This document shows positions 26,038-33,110 of a DNA stretch of 64,000 nt, piece after piece (position 1 is the stretch's first letter; each line of letters opens with the position of its first letter). Origin of the DNA: Microlunatus parietis. Lineage in GTDB: Bacteria > Actinomycetota > Actinomycetes > Propionibacteriales > Propionibacteriaceae. A program made the translations under genes and the position numbers. A model generated the notes under the pieces. That model was not told the origin of the DNA and did not search any database. It was given only the letters and a program-made list of their open reading frames with translations. The stretch lies in NCBI RefSeq assembly GCF_013407955.1, contig NZ_JACCBU010000001.1, forward strand, positions 2,170,001 through 2,234,000, written 5' to 3'.

Positions 26038-26670
26038 TCAGCCGGCCGGGGCGAGGAGTTCGCGGGCCAGCGCCTCGCCCCACCACTGCTCGATCCGGTC
26101 GGGCGACCAGGAGCGTTCGACGCGCAGGGTGGCGAAGACGTCGAGGTTGCACAGCGCCGCATAGATGTCGACGGCGGTCGGGACGTCCAGGCCCGGGCGG
26201 AGCGTGCCGTCGGGCCAGGACGCGAACACCTCGGTACGCAGCTCGCCGACCTGCCGGCGGCCCTTCAGATAGAAGTCGGCGAAGTCGGGCTCGGTGCGAC
26301 CGGCGTCCCGGATCAGCGCGATGAGGTCGCCGGCCCGCTCGAACAGCCGCCGGTCGTAGGCCGCCATCGCCGCCAACTGCCGCCGCGGGTCGTCGGTGGC
26401 CTCCAGCTCGTCGAGTTGCTGCGGCAGGCCGGCGGCCAGGTCCGCCGCGTCGGCCAGAGCCCAGACCAGACCGGCCTTGTTCTGGTACGCGGCATACACG
26501 GTCGGCACCGCCACGCCCGCCTCCCGTGCGACGTCGCGCACCGTGGTCGCCGCCCAGCCCTGGGAGACGAACAGCCGCCGCGCCGCCTCCGCGATCTCCG
26601 CGCGGGTCTGCTGGGCCTGCGACACGCGGCGCAGCGAGGTGTACCGGCGCCGACCGGTCTCGTTCTCCAT
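26038..26670 (-). CDS. TetR family transcriptional regulator
   Basis: A 210-residue repressor. The DNA-binding domain (about residues 20-65) reads RAEIAEAARRLFVSQGWAATTVRDVAREAGVAVPTVYAAYQNKAGL, the standard TetR helix-turn-helix. The C-terminal ligand domain is all helical and of unknown specificity (segments LFERAGDLIALIRDAGRTEPDFADFYLKGRRQ and WWGEALARELL). It is divergent from a membrane-protein gene, and the 57-bp gap carries an inverted repeat that is probably its operator, so it likely represses itself and that neighbour. The ATG at 26670 gives MENETGRRRYTSLRR. Confidence 0.92.
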   Translation of the reverse strand: MENETGRRRYTSLRRVSQAQQTRAEIAEAARRLFVSQGWAATTVRDVAREAGVAVPTVYAAYQNKAGLVWALADAADLAAGLPQQLDELEATDDPRRQLAAMAAYDRRLFERAGDLIALIRDAGRTEPDFADFYLKGRRQVGELRTEVFASWPDGTLRPGLDVPTAVDIYAALCNLDVFATLRVERSWSPDRIEQWWGEALARELLAPAG

Positions 26671-26694
26671 GATTGCGGTCTGACTTTCCGTAGC

Positions 26695-26718
26695 TTACAT
26701 TCGATATATGCACTGTAA
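26695..26718. promoter_or_regulatory. Candidate TetR operator
   Basis: Inverted repeat TTACA-N14-TGTAA in the short AT-rich gap between the divergent TetR (start 26670) and membrane-protein (start 26728) genes. The size (24 bp) suits a TetR dimer. The arm near 26718 is only nine bases from the membrane-protein start, so binding would block it. Confidence 0.5.
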
Positions 26719-26727
26719 TCTGAATTT

Positions 26728-27387
26728 GTGGTCCCGGTGAGCATCACCAGTCTGGCGGGTCTGGCCGGCCTCGGCTTCGTCCTGCTCGCCGTCGTCATCA
26801 ACGTCGTCTATCTCCGGGTCGGGCTGCCGATGCCTGGCGCCCGGCTGTCCCTGGCCGCCACCGAGGCGCTGGCCGGCGCCGGGCAGCGGATCAAGGCGCC
26901 CTCGGTGTTCGCCCCGGCCGGCTGGCTGTGCACCACGCTGTTCGCTGCCGGGCTGCTCGGCGCGCTCTGGCGTCATGATCAACTCGCGAGCAACAGCTGG
27001 GCCCTGGTCGGGTTCGCCGGCGTGCTGATGCAGAACGCCGCGTTCATGGTGGTCGAAGCCCTCCGCTTCGGGATGGCCGAGGCCGCCCGGCAGGGGCGTG
27101 CGTCGGTGGCCGGGCTGTGGGTGTTCGGCAACGTGCTGTTCGGCTTCAACCAGGTCTTCCTGGCCGTCGCCGTGCTCGGCTTCACCGCCGCCGGAGCGAC
27201 CCTCGGGCTCATCCCGGCCTGGCACGCCTGGCTCGGCTGGATCAGCGCCGCCCTGCTCTTCGCCTCCGCCACCGTCGCCCCGTACAACGCCGACGGCACC
27301 AACCGCGTCGCCGTCATCGGCCTGATCGGCTGGCTCGGCTGGGCCGCCTGGATCGTCGCCTACGCCATCACCCTGCTCCGCCTCTGA
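26728..27387 (+). CDS. Integral membrane protein of unknown function
   Basis: A 219-residue protein that is almost wholly hydrophobic, with about six helices: LAGLGFVLLAVVINVVYLRVG, PAGWLCTTLFAAGLLGALW, WALVGFAGVLMQNAAFMVVEAL, LWVFGNVLFGFNQVFLAVAVLGF, WLGWISAALLFASATVAP and VIGLIGWLGWAAWIVAYAITLL. I do not recognise the family. Position opposite a TetR repressor with a shared operator suggests it is that regulator's target, perhaps a permease or a small-molecule resistance protein, but this is inference. GTG 26728 is used; GTG 26737 would also fit. Confidence 0.72.
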   Translation: MVPVSITSLAGLAGLGFVLLAVVINVVYLRVGLPMPGARLSLAATEALAGAGQRIKAPSVFAPAGWLCTTLFAAGLLGALWRHDQLASNSWALVGFAGVLMQNAAFMVVEALRFGMAEAARQGRASVAGLWVFGNVLFGFNQVFLAVAVLGFTAAGATLGLIPAWHAWLGWISAALLFASATVAPYNADGTNRVAVIGLIGWLGWAAWIVAYAITLLRL

Positions 27388-27402
27388 CCCACGGCGATGC
27401 AG

Positions 27403-27440
27403 AGTGAATTTCCGCCGGTCAGTCGCGGCGGAAATTCACT
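27403..27440. terminator. Bidirectional hairpin between convergent genes
   Basis: Perfect 14-bp arms AGTGAATTTCCGCC and GGCGGAAATTCACT with a 10-nt loop, 15 bases after the membrane-protein stop and 21 bases before the GDPD stop. It has no U-tract, so it may terminate weakly or be a repeat element. Confidence 0.6.
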
Positions 27441-27461
27441 GCCGAACTCGCTCTCGGCAGG

Positions 27462-28325
27462 TCAGGACCTGTGAAGGAGGTCGCGGAGCACCTGGGGGTA
27501 GTTCGTGATGATGCCGTCGACGCCCCAGTCCCGGGCCCGGCGCATGCCCTGGCCGTCGTTCACCGTCCAGACGTGGATCTCCAGATCCTGATCATGAACC
27601 AGGTCGACGGTCGCCTGGTCGATCACGCCGAGGGCGGGGTTCACCTGCTCGGCCCAGGTCGCGGCCGCCTCGATGTCGGCAGCGGTCGGCTTGGACCCGT
27701 AGAGCAGGCCGACCGGGACCTCCGGCGCGATCTCCTTGTAGTCGCGCAGCCAGGCGTGGTTGAAGGACTGGACGACGATCCGGCCGGCCTTCAGCGCCTT
27801 CCGGAGGGCCGGCACCGAGTTCAGTTCCCGGTCCAGGTCCTTCTCGATCCCGGGATAGAGCTCCGGCGCCTTCGGCTCGAGAAGCATCCGCGCGTTGCCG
27901 ACGGCCGCACCCCATTCCGCCAGCGTCGGCACCCGCTCACCGGCGAACTCGGGGCCGAACCAGGAGCCGGCGTCCAGCTTCTTGATCTCGGCCAGCGTGA
28001 AGTCGCCGACCTTCCACGGCGCGCGATCCGGGAACACCTGCTCGACGTCGGTGGTCCGGGCCAGCGTCGTGTCGTGCATGATCACCAACTCGCCGTCCTT
28101 GGTGCGCTGGACGTCGTTCTCGACGGTGTCGGACCGGTGCCGCAGCGCCTGCCGTACGGCAGCGAGGGTGTTCTCCGGAGCGACGCCGGAGGAGCCGCGG
28201 TGCGCGATCACCTCGGGGTCGCGGTTCCGGTCGGCGGCGGCGGCGCTCGGGGCCGCGACGGGCACGATCAGGGCGGCGGCGAGGCTGGCGAGCAGCGGTA
28301 CGAGGGTACGGGCAGGGCTGGGCAT
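27462..28325 (-). CDS. Secreted glycerophosphodiester phosphodiesterase
   Basis: A 287-residue exported enzyme releasing glycerol-3-phosphate and an alcohol from glycerophosphodiesters. A signal peptide (about 1-31: LVPLLASLAAALIVPVAAPSAAAA) is followed by the GDPD TIM barrel: VIAHRGSSGVAPENTLAAVRQAL (catalytic His and Glu), TVENDVQRTKDGELVIMHD (second metal ligands and His), LLEPKAPELYPG, and HVWTVNDGQGMRRARDWGVDGIITNYP. The length matches the GlpQ/UgpQ type. The ATG at 28325 follows GGAGGTAGTC, a strong ribosome site. Likely used to scavenge phosphate or glycerol from phospholipid or teichoic-acid debris. Confidence 0.92.
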   Translation of the reverse strand: MPSPARTLVPLLASLAAALIVPVAAPSAAAADRNRDPEVIAHRGSSGVAPENTLAAVRQALRHRSDTVENDVQRTKDGELVIMHDTTLARTTDVEQVFPDRAPWKVGDFTLAEIKKLDAGSWFGPEFAGERVPTLAEWGAAVGNARMLLEPKAPELYPGIEKDLDRELNSVPALRKALKAGRIVVQSFNHAWLRDYKEIAPEVPVGLLYGSKPTAADIEAAATWAEQVNPALGVIDQATVDLVHDQDLEIHVWTVNDGQGMRRARDWGVDGIITNYPQVLRDLLHRS

Positions 28326-28464
28326 GACTACCTCCGAGACGGACCGGGCGGATCGACGCGCGTCATGCTGGTGCGCCCGCGACAACGCCCGGTTACCAGT
28401 GACTGAATGGGACCGGTCGGCTTGACCGCGATCGGGTGCCCCGGGCTGAGGGAGACTTGACGGC

Positions 28465-29424
28465 ATGGATGGCGTTGCGGGGAGTCAGTCCGAATATCTG
28501 GCCCCGTTCGAGGTGTCGCGGGCGGCCGAGGAGTTGTACGGGGAGCTGCTGCGAACGCCCGGCGGCGGCGACCGGATCGATCATGACGCGGTGGCGGAGC
28601 TGACCCGGGTCGGCCTGGTCCGGGCGGAGGACGGTGGCGTGGTCGCGGTGCCGGTCCGGCTGGCGGTCGAGCGGTGGGTGATCGAGCAGGAGGCACGGAT
28701 CCGCCGGGCCCGGCTCGCGGCCAGTCACTACGCGTCGATCCAGGGCACCACCTCGGGCGGATTCCTCGAGGTGATCCGGGGCATCGACCAGGCCCGCGAG
28801 GCGATGCACCAGGTGGAGACGGGCGCCGAGCGGGAGGTGCTCTGCTTCGACCGAGCGCCGTACTTCAGCCAGCGCAAGGGCACCATCTCGCCGGTCCAGG
28901 AGGCGGCGACCCACCGCGGCGTGAAGTACCGGGTGGTCTACCAGCAGGCCGTCCTCGAGGACCCGTTGATCATGGCCGCGGTACGGAACTCGAACGGGCT
29001 CGAGGAGGCCCGTACCTATCCGGACGTTCCGGTGCGGATGATCATCGCCGACGAGGAACGAGCCCTGCTGCTGCTCCCGTACGGCAGCACGCCCGGCACC
29101 GACGGCGCGCGGACCGACGACCCGGTGGACGCGGACGCCGTGCTGGTCCACCCGTCGACCCTGCTGGAGGCCCTGGTCCGGCTGTTCGACTCGATCTGGT
29201 CGCTCGCCGTCCCGATCTCGTCGCTGGACGACTCCTCCTGGGCCGACGAGCACCGGCAGCTGCTGCAACTGCTGGCGACCGGGCTGACCGATGCCTCGAT
29301 CGCCCGTGAACTCGGCGTCAGCGAGCGCACGGTGCAGCGGCGGATCAACCGGCTGCACCAGCTGCTCGGCGCCAGCCCCCGGTTCCTGCTCGGCGTCCAG
29401 GCGGCCAAGCGGGGCTGGATCTGA
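28465..29424 (+). CDS. LuxR-type helix-turn-helix regulator with TrmB-like N-terminus
   Basis: A 319-residue regulator. The N-terminal 70 residues resemble a degenerate winged helix (VSRAAEELYGELLRTPGGGDRI), followed by a helical linker, and a middle PLD/TrmB-like sensor part (REVLCFDRAPYFSQRKGTISPVQEAATHRGVKYRVVYQQAV, VRMIIADEERALLLLPYG). The C-terminus (about 265-310) is a LuxR HTH: LLQLLATGLTDASIARELGVSERTVQRRINRLHQLLGA. There is no receiver domain. Such regulators often sit beside secreted hydrolases, and here a TAP-like hydrolase follows 125 bases downstream on the same strand, which it may control. Confidence 0.82.
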   Translation: MDGVAGSQSEYLAPFEVSRAAEELYGELLRTPGGGDRIDHDAVAELTRVGLVRAEDGGVVAVPVRLAVERWVIEQEARIRRARLAASHYASIQGTTSGGFLEVIRGIDQAREAMHQVETGAEREVLCFDRAPYFSQRKGTISPVQEAATHRGVKYRVVYQQAVLEDPLIMAAVRNSNGLEEARTYPDVPVRMIIADEERALLLLPYGSTPGTDGARTDDPVDADAVLVHPSTLLEALVRLFDSIWSLAVPISSLDDSSWADEHRQLLQLLATGLTDASIARELGVSERTVQRRINRLHQLLGASPRFLLGVQAAKRGWI

Positions 29425-29426
29425 AC

Positions 29427-29442
29427 TGTCCGAAACCGGACA
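29427..29442 (+). terminator. Short inverted repeat after the regulator stop
   Basis: TGTCCG-AAAC-CGGACA begins two bases after the stop codon at 29424. The 6-bp stem is small for a terminator; it could instead be an operator for the downstream hydrolase gene. Confidence 0.35.
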
Positions 29443-29549
29443 TTGCCGGATCGCGCCAGCGCTGAGACTGTCGGCGGCTCGGTCTCCTTTGGTTCATTGA
29501 CCCCACACGAATCCGCCCGGATCAGGGCGTTGAATTCTCGGGAGGGCGC

Positions 29550-31487
29550 ATGAATCAGTCAAGATCATCCTCAGCTGCGGGCCGAGCCTCACGTCCACGA
29601 TCATCGTGGCGCCGGTGGGTCGGCCTGCTCCTGGCACCCGCGTTGGCGGTGTCGTCGGCGGTCTACGCAACGTCGACCCCGGCCGCCGCGGCGAGCAAGG
29701 TACCCGACGTCGCCAAGCTGGCCGGCGACCTGGCCCAGCAGAAACTGACCTGGGAGCAGTGCGACTTCGGCGACCCGGCGCTGAACGATCGCTTCAACGT
29801 GCCGAACGTCTCCTGCGCGACGGTCGTCGTGCCGCGGGACTGGCACGATCCGGGCAACGGCAAGACCTGGAACATCCGGATCTCGCAGGCGAAGAACATC
29901 GAGCCGGACAACGCGCGCTACCAGGGCACGATGTTCGTCAACCCGGGCGGCCCGGGCGGTGAGGGCCTGATCTGGGGCCCGGTCATGCAGGAGCGCACGC
30001 CGGACCTGAACCCCTACTACAACTACGTCGGCTTCGACCCGCGCGGCGTCGGGCAGAGCAGCCACGCCTCGTGTTCGTACGAGTGGGACTCCGCCTCCAC
30101 CGATCCGTACGCCGAACTGAAGGCGGCCGGCAAGGCCTGCTCGGCCAACGAGGACGTACGGACGATCAGCACCGAGCAGACCGTCTACGACATGGACTTC
30201 ATCCGGCATCTGCTGAAGGCGCCGAAGCTCAGCTATGTCGGCTACTCCTACGGGACCTGGCTCGGTACCTGGTACGAGAACGTGTTCGGCGCCAAGTACG
30301 GCGGCCGGTTCCTGCTGGACTCCTCGATCGACACCACCCAGCCGACGCTGCAGTCGACCTGGGACCTGCAGCCGATCGCCCGGGACCGGCAGTTCACCAT
30401 GCACATGATCAACTGGATCGCCCGGCACCACGAGACGTACGGTCTCGGCGAGGATCCGTATCGGATCAGGGAGCGCTACTTCGCGGCGACGGCGAAGCTG
30501 GACCCGTTCACCGTGGTGCTGGTCTGGGTGCTGTTCGGCGGCGCCGGGGCGTTCGGCTACAACGCCGACTACCCGCTGGCCGGCGACGTGGTGCAGATCT
30601 TGATCGAACTCGGCGAGAGCGGTGACGCGGCGCTGAGGAAGGCGGATGCGAGCAACCCGGCGGTGACCGCCGACACCCTGCTGGCCAAGATCGAGAAGTC
30701 GGCCGCCGGCCAGCGGCAGGCCAAGATCAAGAACGCCCGGGAGCAGATCGCGCCGCTGACCAAGATCGCCACCGCGGAGCAGGACCGGCAGCGGTCGGCG
30801 CGGTCCGCCGAAACCCTCGAGACCGGCGTGTTCGAGGACCCGTTCGACATGATCAGGTGCAACGACGGCCAGTGGACGCAGGGCTCCGCGTACTGGGACG
30901 CCCACAACGCCAAGCAGGCGAAGAAGGCACCGCTGTCGGCGCAGTGGGGCATCCTCGACGCTCCGCCGCTCTGCGCGTTCTGGCGGACCAACACCCTGAT
31001 GCCGGTCGCGGACGCGAAGACGTTCCCGGCCACGGTGGTGCTGCAGGGTGAGCTCGATTCGCAGACCGGTTGGGAGGGCGGCTACCGGGCCGGCGTCAAG
31101 CTGCCGAACACGAGCTTGATCACGATCGACAACGAGGGCTCGCACGGCCACTTCCCGTACGGCACCGAGCAGGTCGACCGGCCGATCATCAACTACTTCC
31201 TGACCGGGAAGCAGCCGAAGAACATCGCGGTCACGCAGGCGCTGCCGCTGGTCCGGGACGCGAAGACGTACCAGTCCTGGGCGAAACTCAATAAGAAGGC
31301 CAAGCACGTCGGCGGCACCGTGACCTCGCCGTGGGTCCCGGCCGAGGCCCCGACCAAGATCAACGCCAGCGACGCGGGCGCCGACCTGCTCGCCGCCGGG
31401 CTCTCGGAACAGCTGCTGCGGCAGCGGGTCCGGGACGTGTACGGCGAGAAGGGCGTGGACGCGCTGAACCGGAACGGAACCCTGTAG
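29550..31487 (+). CDS. Secreted alpha/beta hydrolase, TAP-like family
   Basis: A 645-residue paralogue of the hydrolase at 22118. The long basic signal peptide (RASRPRSSWRRWVGLLLAPALAVSSAVYATSTPAAAA) exports it. Catalytic core: GTMFVNPGGPGGEGLIWG, YVGFDPRGVGQS, the nucleophile elbow VGYSYGTWLGTWYENVFG, then a long helical lid (about residues 270-440), VVLQGELDSQTGWEGGYRAG (Asp) and DNEGSHGHFPYG (His). A leader peptidase-like or tripeptidyl-aminopeptidase role outside the cell is expected. The start follows CGGGAGGGCGC. A LuxR-type regulator precedes it, and the gene ends with a REP-like inverted pair. Confidence 0.88.
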   Translation: MNQSRSSSAAGRASRPRSSWRRWVGLLLAPALAVSSAVYATSTPAAAASKVPDVAKLAGDLAQQKLTWEQCDFGDPALNDRFNVPNVSCATVVVPRDWHDPGNGKTWNIRISQAKNIEPDNARYQGTMFVNPGGPGGEGLIWGPVMQERTPDLNPYYNYVGFDPRGVGQSSHASCSYEWDSASTDPYAELKAAGKACSANEDVRTISTEQTVYDMDFIRHLLKAPKLSYVGYSYGTWLGTWYENVFGAKYGGRFLLDSSIDTTQPTLQSTWDLQPIARDRQFTMHMINWIARHHETYGLGEDPYRIRERYFAATAKLDPFTVVLVWVLFGGAGAFGYNADYPLAGDVVQILIELGESGDAALRKADASNPAVTADTLLAKIEKSAAGQRQAKIKNAREQIAPLTKIATAEQDRQRSARSAETLETGVFEDPFDMIRCNDGQWTQGSAYWDAHNAKQAKKAPLSAQWGILDAPPLCAFWRTNTLMPVADAKTFPATVVLQGELDSQTGWEGGYRAGVKLPNTSLITIDNEGSHGHFPYGTEQVDRPIINYFLTGKQPKNIAVTQALPLVRDAKTYQSWAKLNKKAKHVGGTVTSPWVPAEAPTKINASDAGADLLAAGLSEQLLRQRVRDVYGEKGVDALNRNGTL

Positions 31488-31505
31488 CCGCAGAGGAACA
31501 CCGCG

Positions 31506-31563
31506 CCCTGAGCCTGTCGAAGGGCCAAGGCACATCGGGCCCAGCCCTTCGACAAGCTCAGGG
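31506..31563. repeat. Intergenic REP-like inverted pair (possible terminator)
   Basis: CCCTGAGCCTGTCGAAGGG (31506-31524) and CCCTTCGACAAGCTCAGGG (31545-31563) face each other across about 20 bases containing ATCGGGCCCAGC. It lies between the convergent stops of the TAP-like hydrolase and aspS. The whole module, including the linker, has a close copy inside the beta-galactosidase gene at 49226-49285. Confidence 0.85.
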
Positions 31564-31573
31564 AACGTTGTGG

Positions 31574-32851
31574 TTAGGGCGCGATGCGGTGCAGGTCCCG
31601 CGGGAACAGGGTGACCTCGCGGACGTTGGCGGCGCCGGTCAGCTGCGCCACGAACCGTTCCAGCCCGATCGCGAAACCGCCGTGCGGCGGCATCCCGTAG
31701 CCGAAGGTGGCCAGGTAGTCGGCGTACGGCTCCGGGTCCTCACCGCGCGCGGCGAGGGCCGCCCGGTAGTCGGCCAGCCGGTGCAGCCGCTGGCCGCCGG
31801 TGACCAGTTCGGTGCCCCGGAAGATCAGGTCGAACGAGTTCGTCCACCGGTGATCATCCGGCTGCGGGTGCGTGTAGAACGGCCGCTTGACCGCCGGATA
31901 GCCTTCCACGGCAAGGAAATCCGAGCCGTGCTCGGTCCGCGCCCACTCGCCCAGCCGGCGCTCGTGCTCCGGCGCCAGGTCCGGCTCGCCGGGATCGGCG
32001 CCGACCAGCGCGAGCGCCTCGGCGAAATGGATCACCGGGAACTCGGCCGGCACCGCCGGCAGGTCGAGGTCCGCTCCGGGAACGGCCGCCACCGCTTCGA
32101 TCATGGCCGCGATCACCGACCGGAGCATGGTGATCACGTCCCGGTGATCATGGATGAAGCCGAACTCGGCGTCCAGCGAGGTGTACTGCGCCAGGTGCCG
32201 GACCGTGTCGTGCGGTTCGGCCCGGAACACCGGCCCGACCTCGAAGACCCGCTCGAACACGCCGACCATGATCTGCTTGTAGAACTGCGGCGACTGGGCC
32301 AGGTAGCCGGGCCGGCCGAAGTAGTCGAGCCGGAACACGTTCGCGCCCGACTCGGTCGCGCCGCCGACCAGCTTCGGGGTGGCGATCTCGGTGAAGTCCT
32401 GCGCCTCCAGCGCGCCACGGAAGGCCTGCAGGGCCGCCGCGGCCAGCCGCCAGACCCGTTGCCGGGCCGGGTGCCGCCAGGCCAGCGCGGCATGGTCGAG
32501 CAGCGTCGGCAGCGAGGCCTTCAGCCCGGGTCGCCACAGCTCGAGCGGCGGCGGGCCGTCCGGCTCGCCGAGCACCTCCAGCTCCGGGTCGACCAGCTCG
32601 ACGCCGCCCGGTGCCTGCGGGTTCGCGACGGCCCGGCCGGTGGCCCTGATCACGGTCTCCTCGCCGAGTTGCTCGGCGCGCTCGCGGTCCTCGGTGATCA
32701 CCACCTGGGCCAGCCCGGACCGGTCCCGGATGATCAGGAAGAGCACCGAGGCGAGCCGGCGCCGCCGGTGCACGAAGCCCTCGATCATGACCGTCTCGGC
32801 CGGCCGAAGATCACCAGCCAAGGTTCGTCGCAAGGATGTGGATGTGGTCAT
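31574..32851 (-). CDS. aspS: Short (archaeal-type) aspartyl-tRNA synthetase, probably non-discriminating
   Basis: Class II synthetase of 425 residues. The N-terminal OB fold binds the anticodon (GFVHRRRRLASVLFLIIRDRSGLAQVV). Motif 2 is VFRAEPHDTVRHLAQYTSLDAEFGFI and motif 3 is GGFAIGLERFVAQLTG, ending REVTLFPRDLHRIAP, which is AspRS-like rather than AsnRS-like. It lacks the about 130-residue GAD insertion of normal bacterial AspRS (about 590 residues), so it belongs to the short archaeal-type group. Many such enzymes also charge tRNA-Asn for transamidation. ATG 32851 has GGAGGTG 7 nt upstream, but this site is sequestered by a T-box leader. Confidence 0.9.
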   Translation of the reverse strand: MTTSTSLRRTLAGDLRPAETVMIEGFVHRRRRLASVLFLIIRDRSGLAQVVITEDRERAEQLGEETVIRATGRAVANPQAPGGVELVDPELEVLGEPDGPPPLELWRPGLKASLPTLLDHAALAWRHPARQRVWRLAAAALQAFRGALEAQDFTEIATPKLVGGATESGANVFRLDYFGRPGYLAQSPQFYKQIMVGVFERVFEVGPVFRAEPHDTVRHLAQYTSLDAEFGFIHDHRDVITMLRSVIAAMIEAVAAVPGADLDLPAVPAEFPVIHFAEALALVGADPGEPDLAPEHERRLGEWARTEHGSDFLAVEGYPAVKRPFYTHPQPDDHRWTNSFDLIFRGTELVTGGQRLHRLADYRAALAARGEDPEPYADYLATFGYGMPPHGGFAIGLERFVAQLTGAANVREVTLFPRDLHRIAP

Positions 32852-33034
32852 CTGTGTTCACCTCCTGGTAGCTGTTGCCCCGGGAGGTGTGGGCGATCGG
32901 GAGCTCGCGGTGCCACCACACCTTCGCCGGCCAGAGCGGCCGGCCTCGGATCGGTCAACTCTCTGCGAACATCACAGCCGCCGCTGACCAGACGGGCCCG
33001 GCTCGGAGTTCGTCACGCTCGTCGACGCCGGACC
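32852..33034 (-). promoter_or_regulatory. Translational T-box riboswitch upstream of aspS
   Basis: Minus-strand leader in 5' to 3' order. Short stem I: 33034-33027 pairs with 33002-32995 (8 bp), with a 24-nt loop holding GAC and AAC triplets. Stem III: GCCGGCC and GGCCGGC around a 5-nt loop (32944-32926). Antisequestrator: GGTGTGG (32922-32916) pairs with CCACACC (32892-32886), with the T-box bulge TGGCACC (32915-32909) and inner helix GCGA/TCGC. The alternative helix pairs CACCTCC (32889-32883) with the Shine-Dalgarno GGAGGTG (32865-32859). The bulge UGGC matches a tRNA ending GCCA, and tRNA-Asp and tRNA-Asn both carry G73. Uncharged tRNA should free the ribosome site. Confidence 0.88.
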
Positions 33035-33039
33035 GCCCC

Positions 33040-33045
33040 AATCTA
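33040..33045 (-). promoter_or_regulatory. Probable -10 box for the aspS leader
   Basis: TAGATT on the minus strand, 6 bases before the first base of stem I. No good -35 hexamer is seen 17-18 nt upstream. Confidence 0.4.
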
Positions 33046-33110
33046 GCATCGGGTCGTTGTCCCGGGGGTACCGTTTTCCGGGCCGGCGGCGCTCACGTAC
33101 CGTCGGTGGA

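Noticed and set aside
29601..31535. 644-codon minus-strand frame opposite the second TAP-like hydrolase
   Set aside because: Low-diversity Arg/Val/Gly sequence with no domain. The plus strand has signal peptide and catalytic triad.
33003..33026. Assignment of the T-box specifier codon
   Set aside because: GAC and AAC both occur in the stem I loop, and the loop structure could not be fixed by eye, so no codon is claimed.
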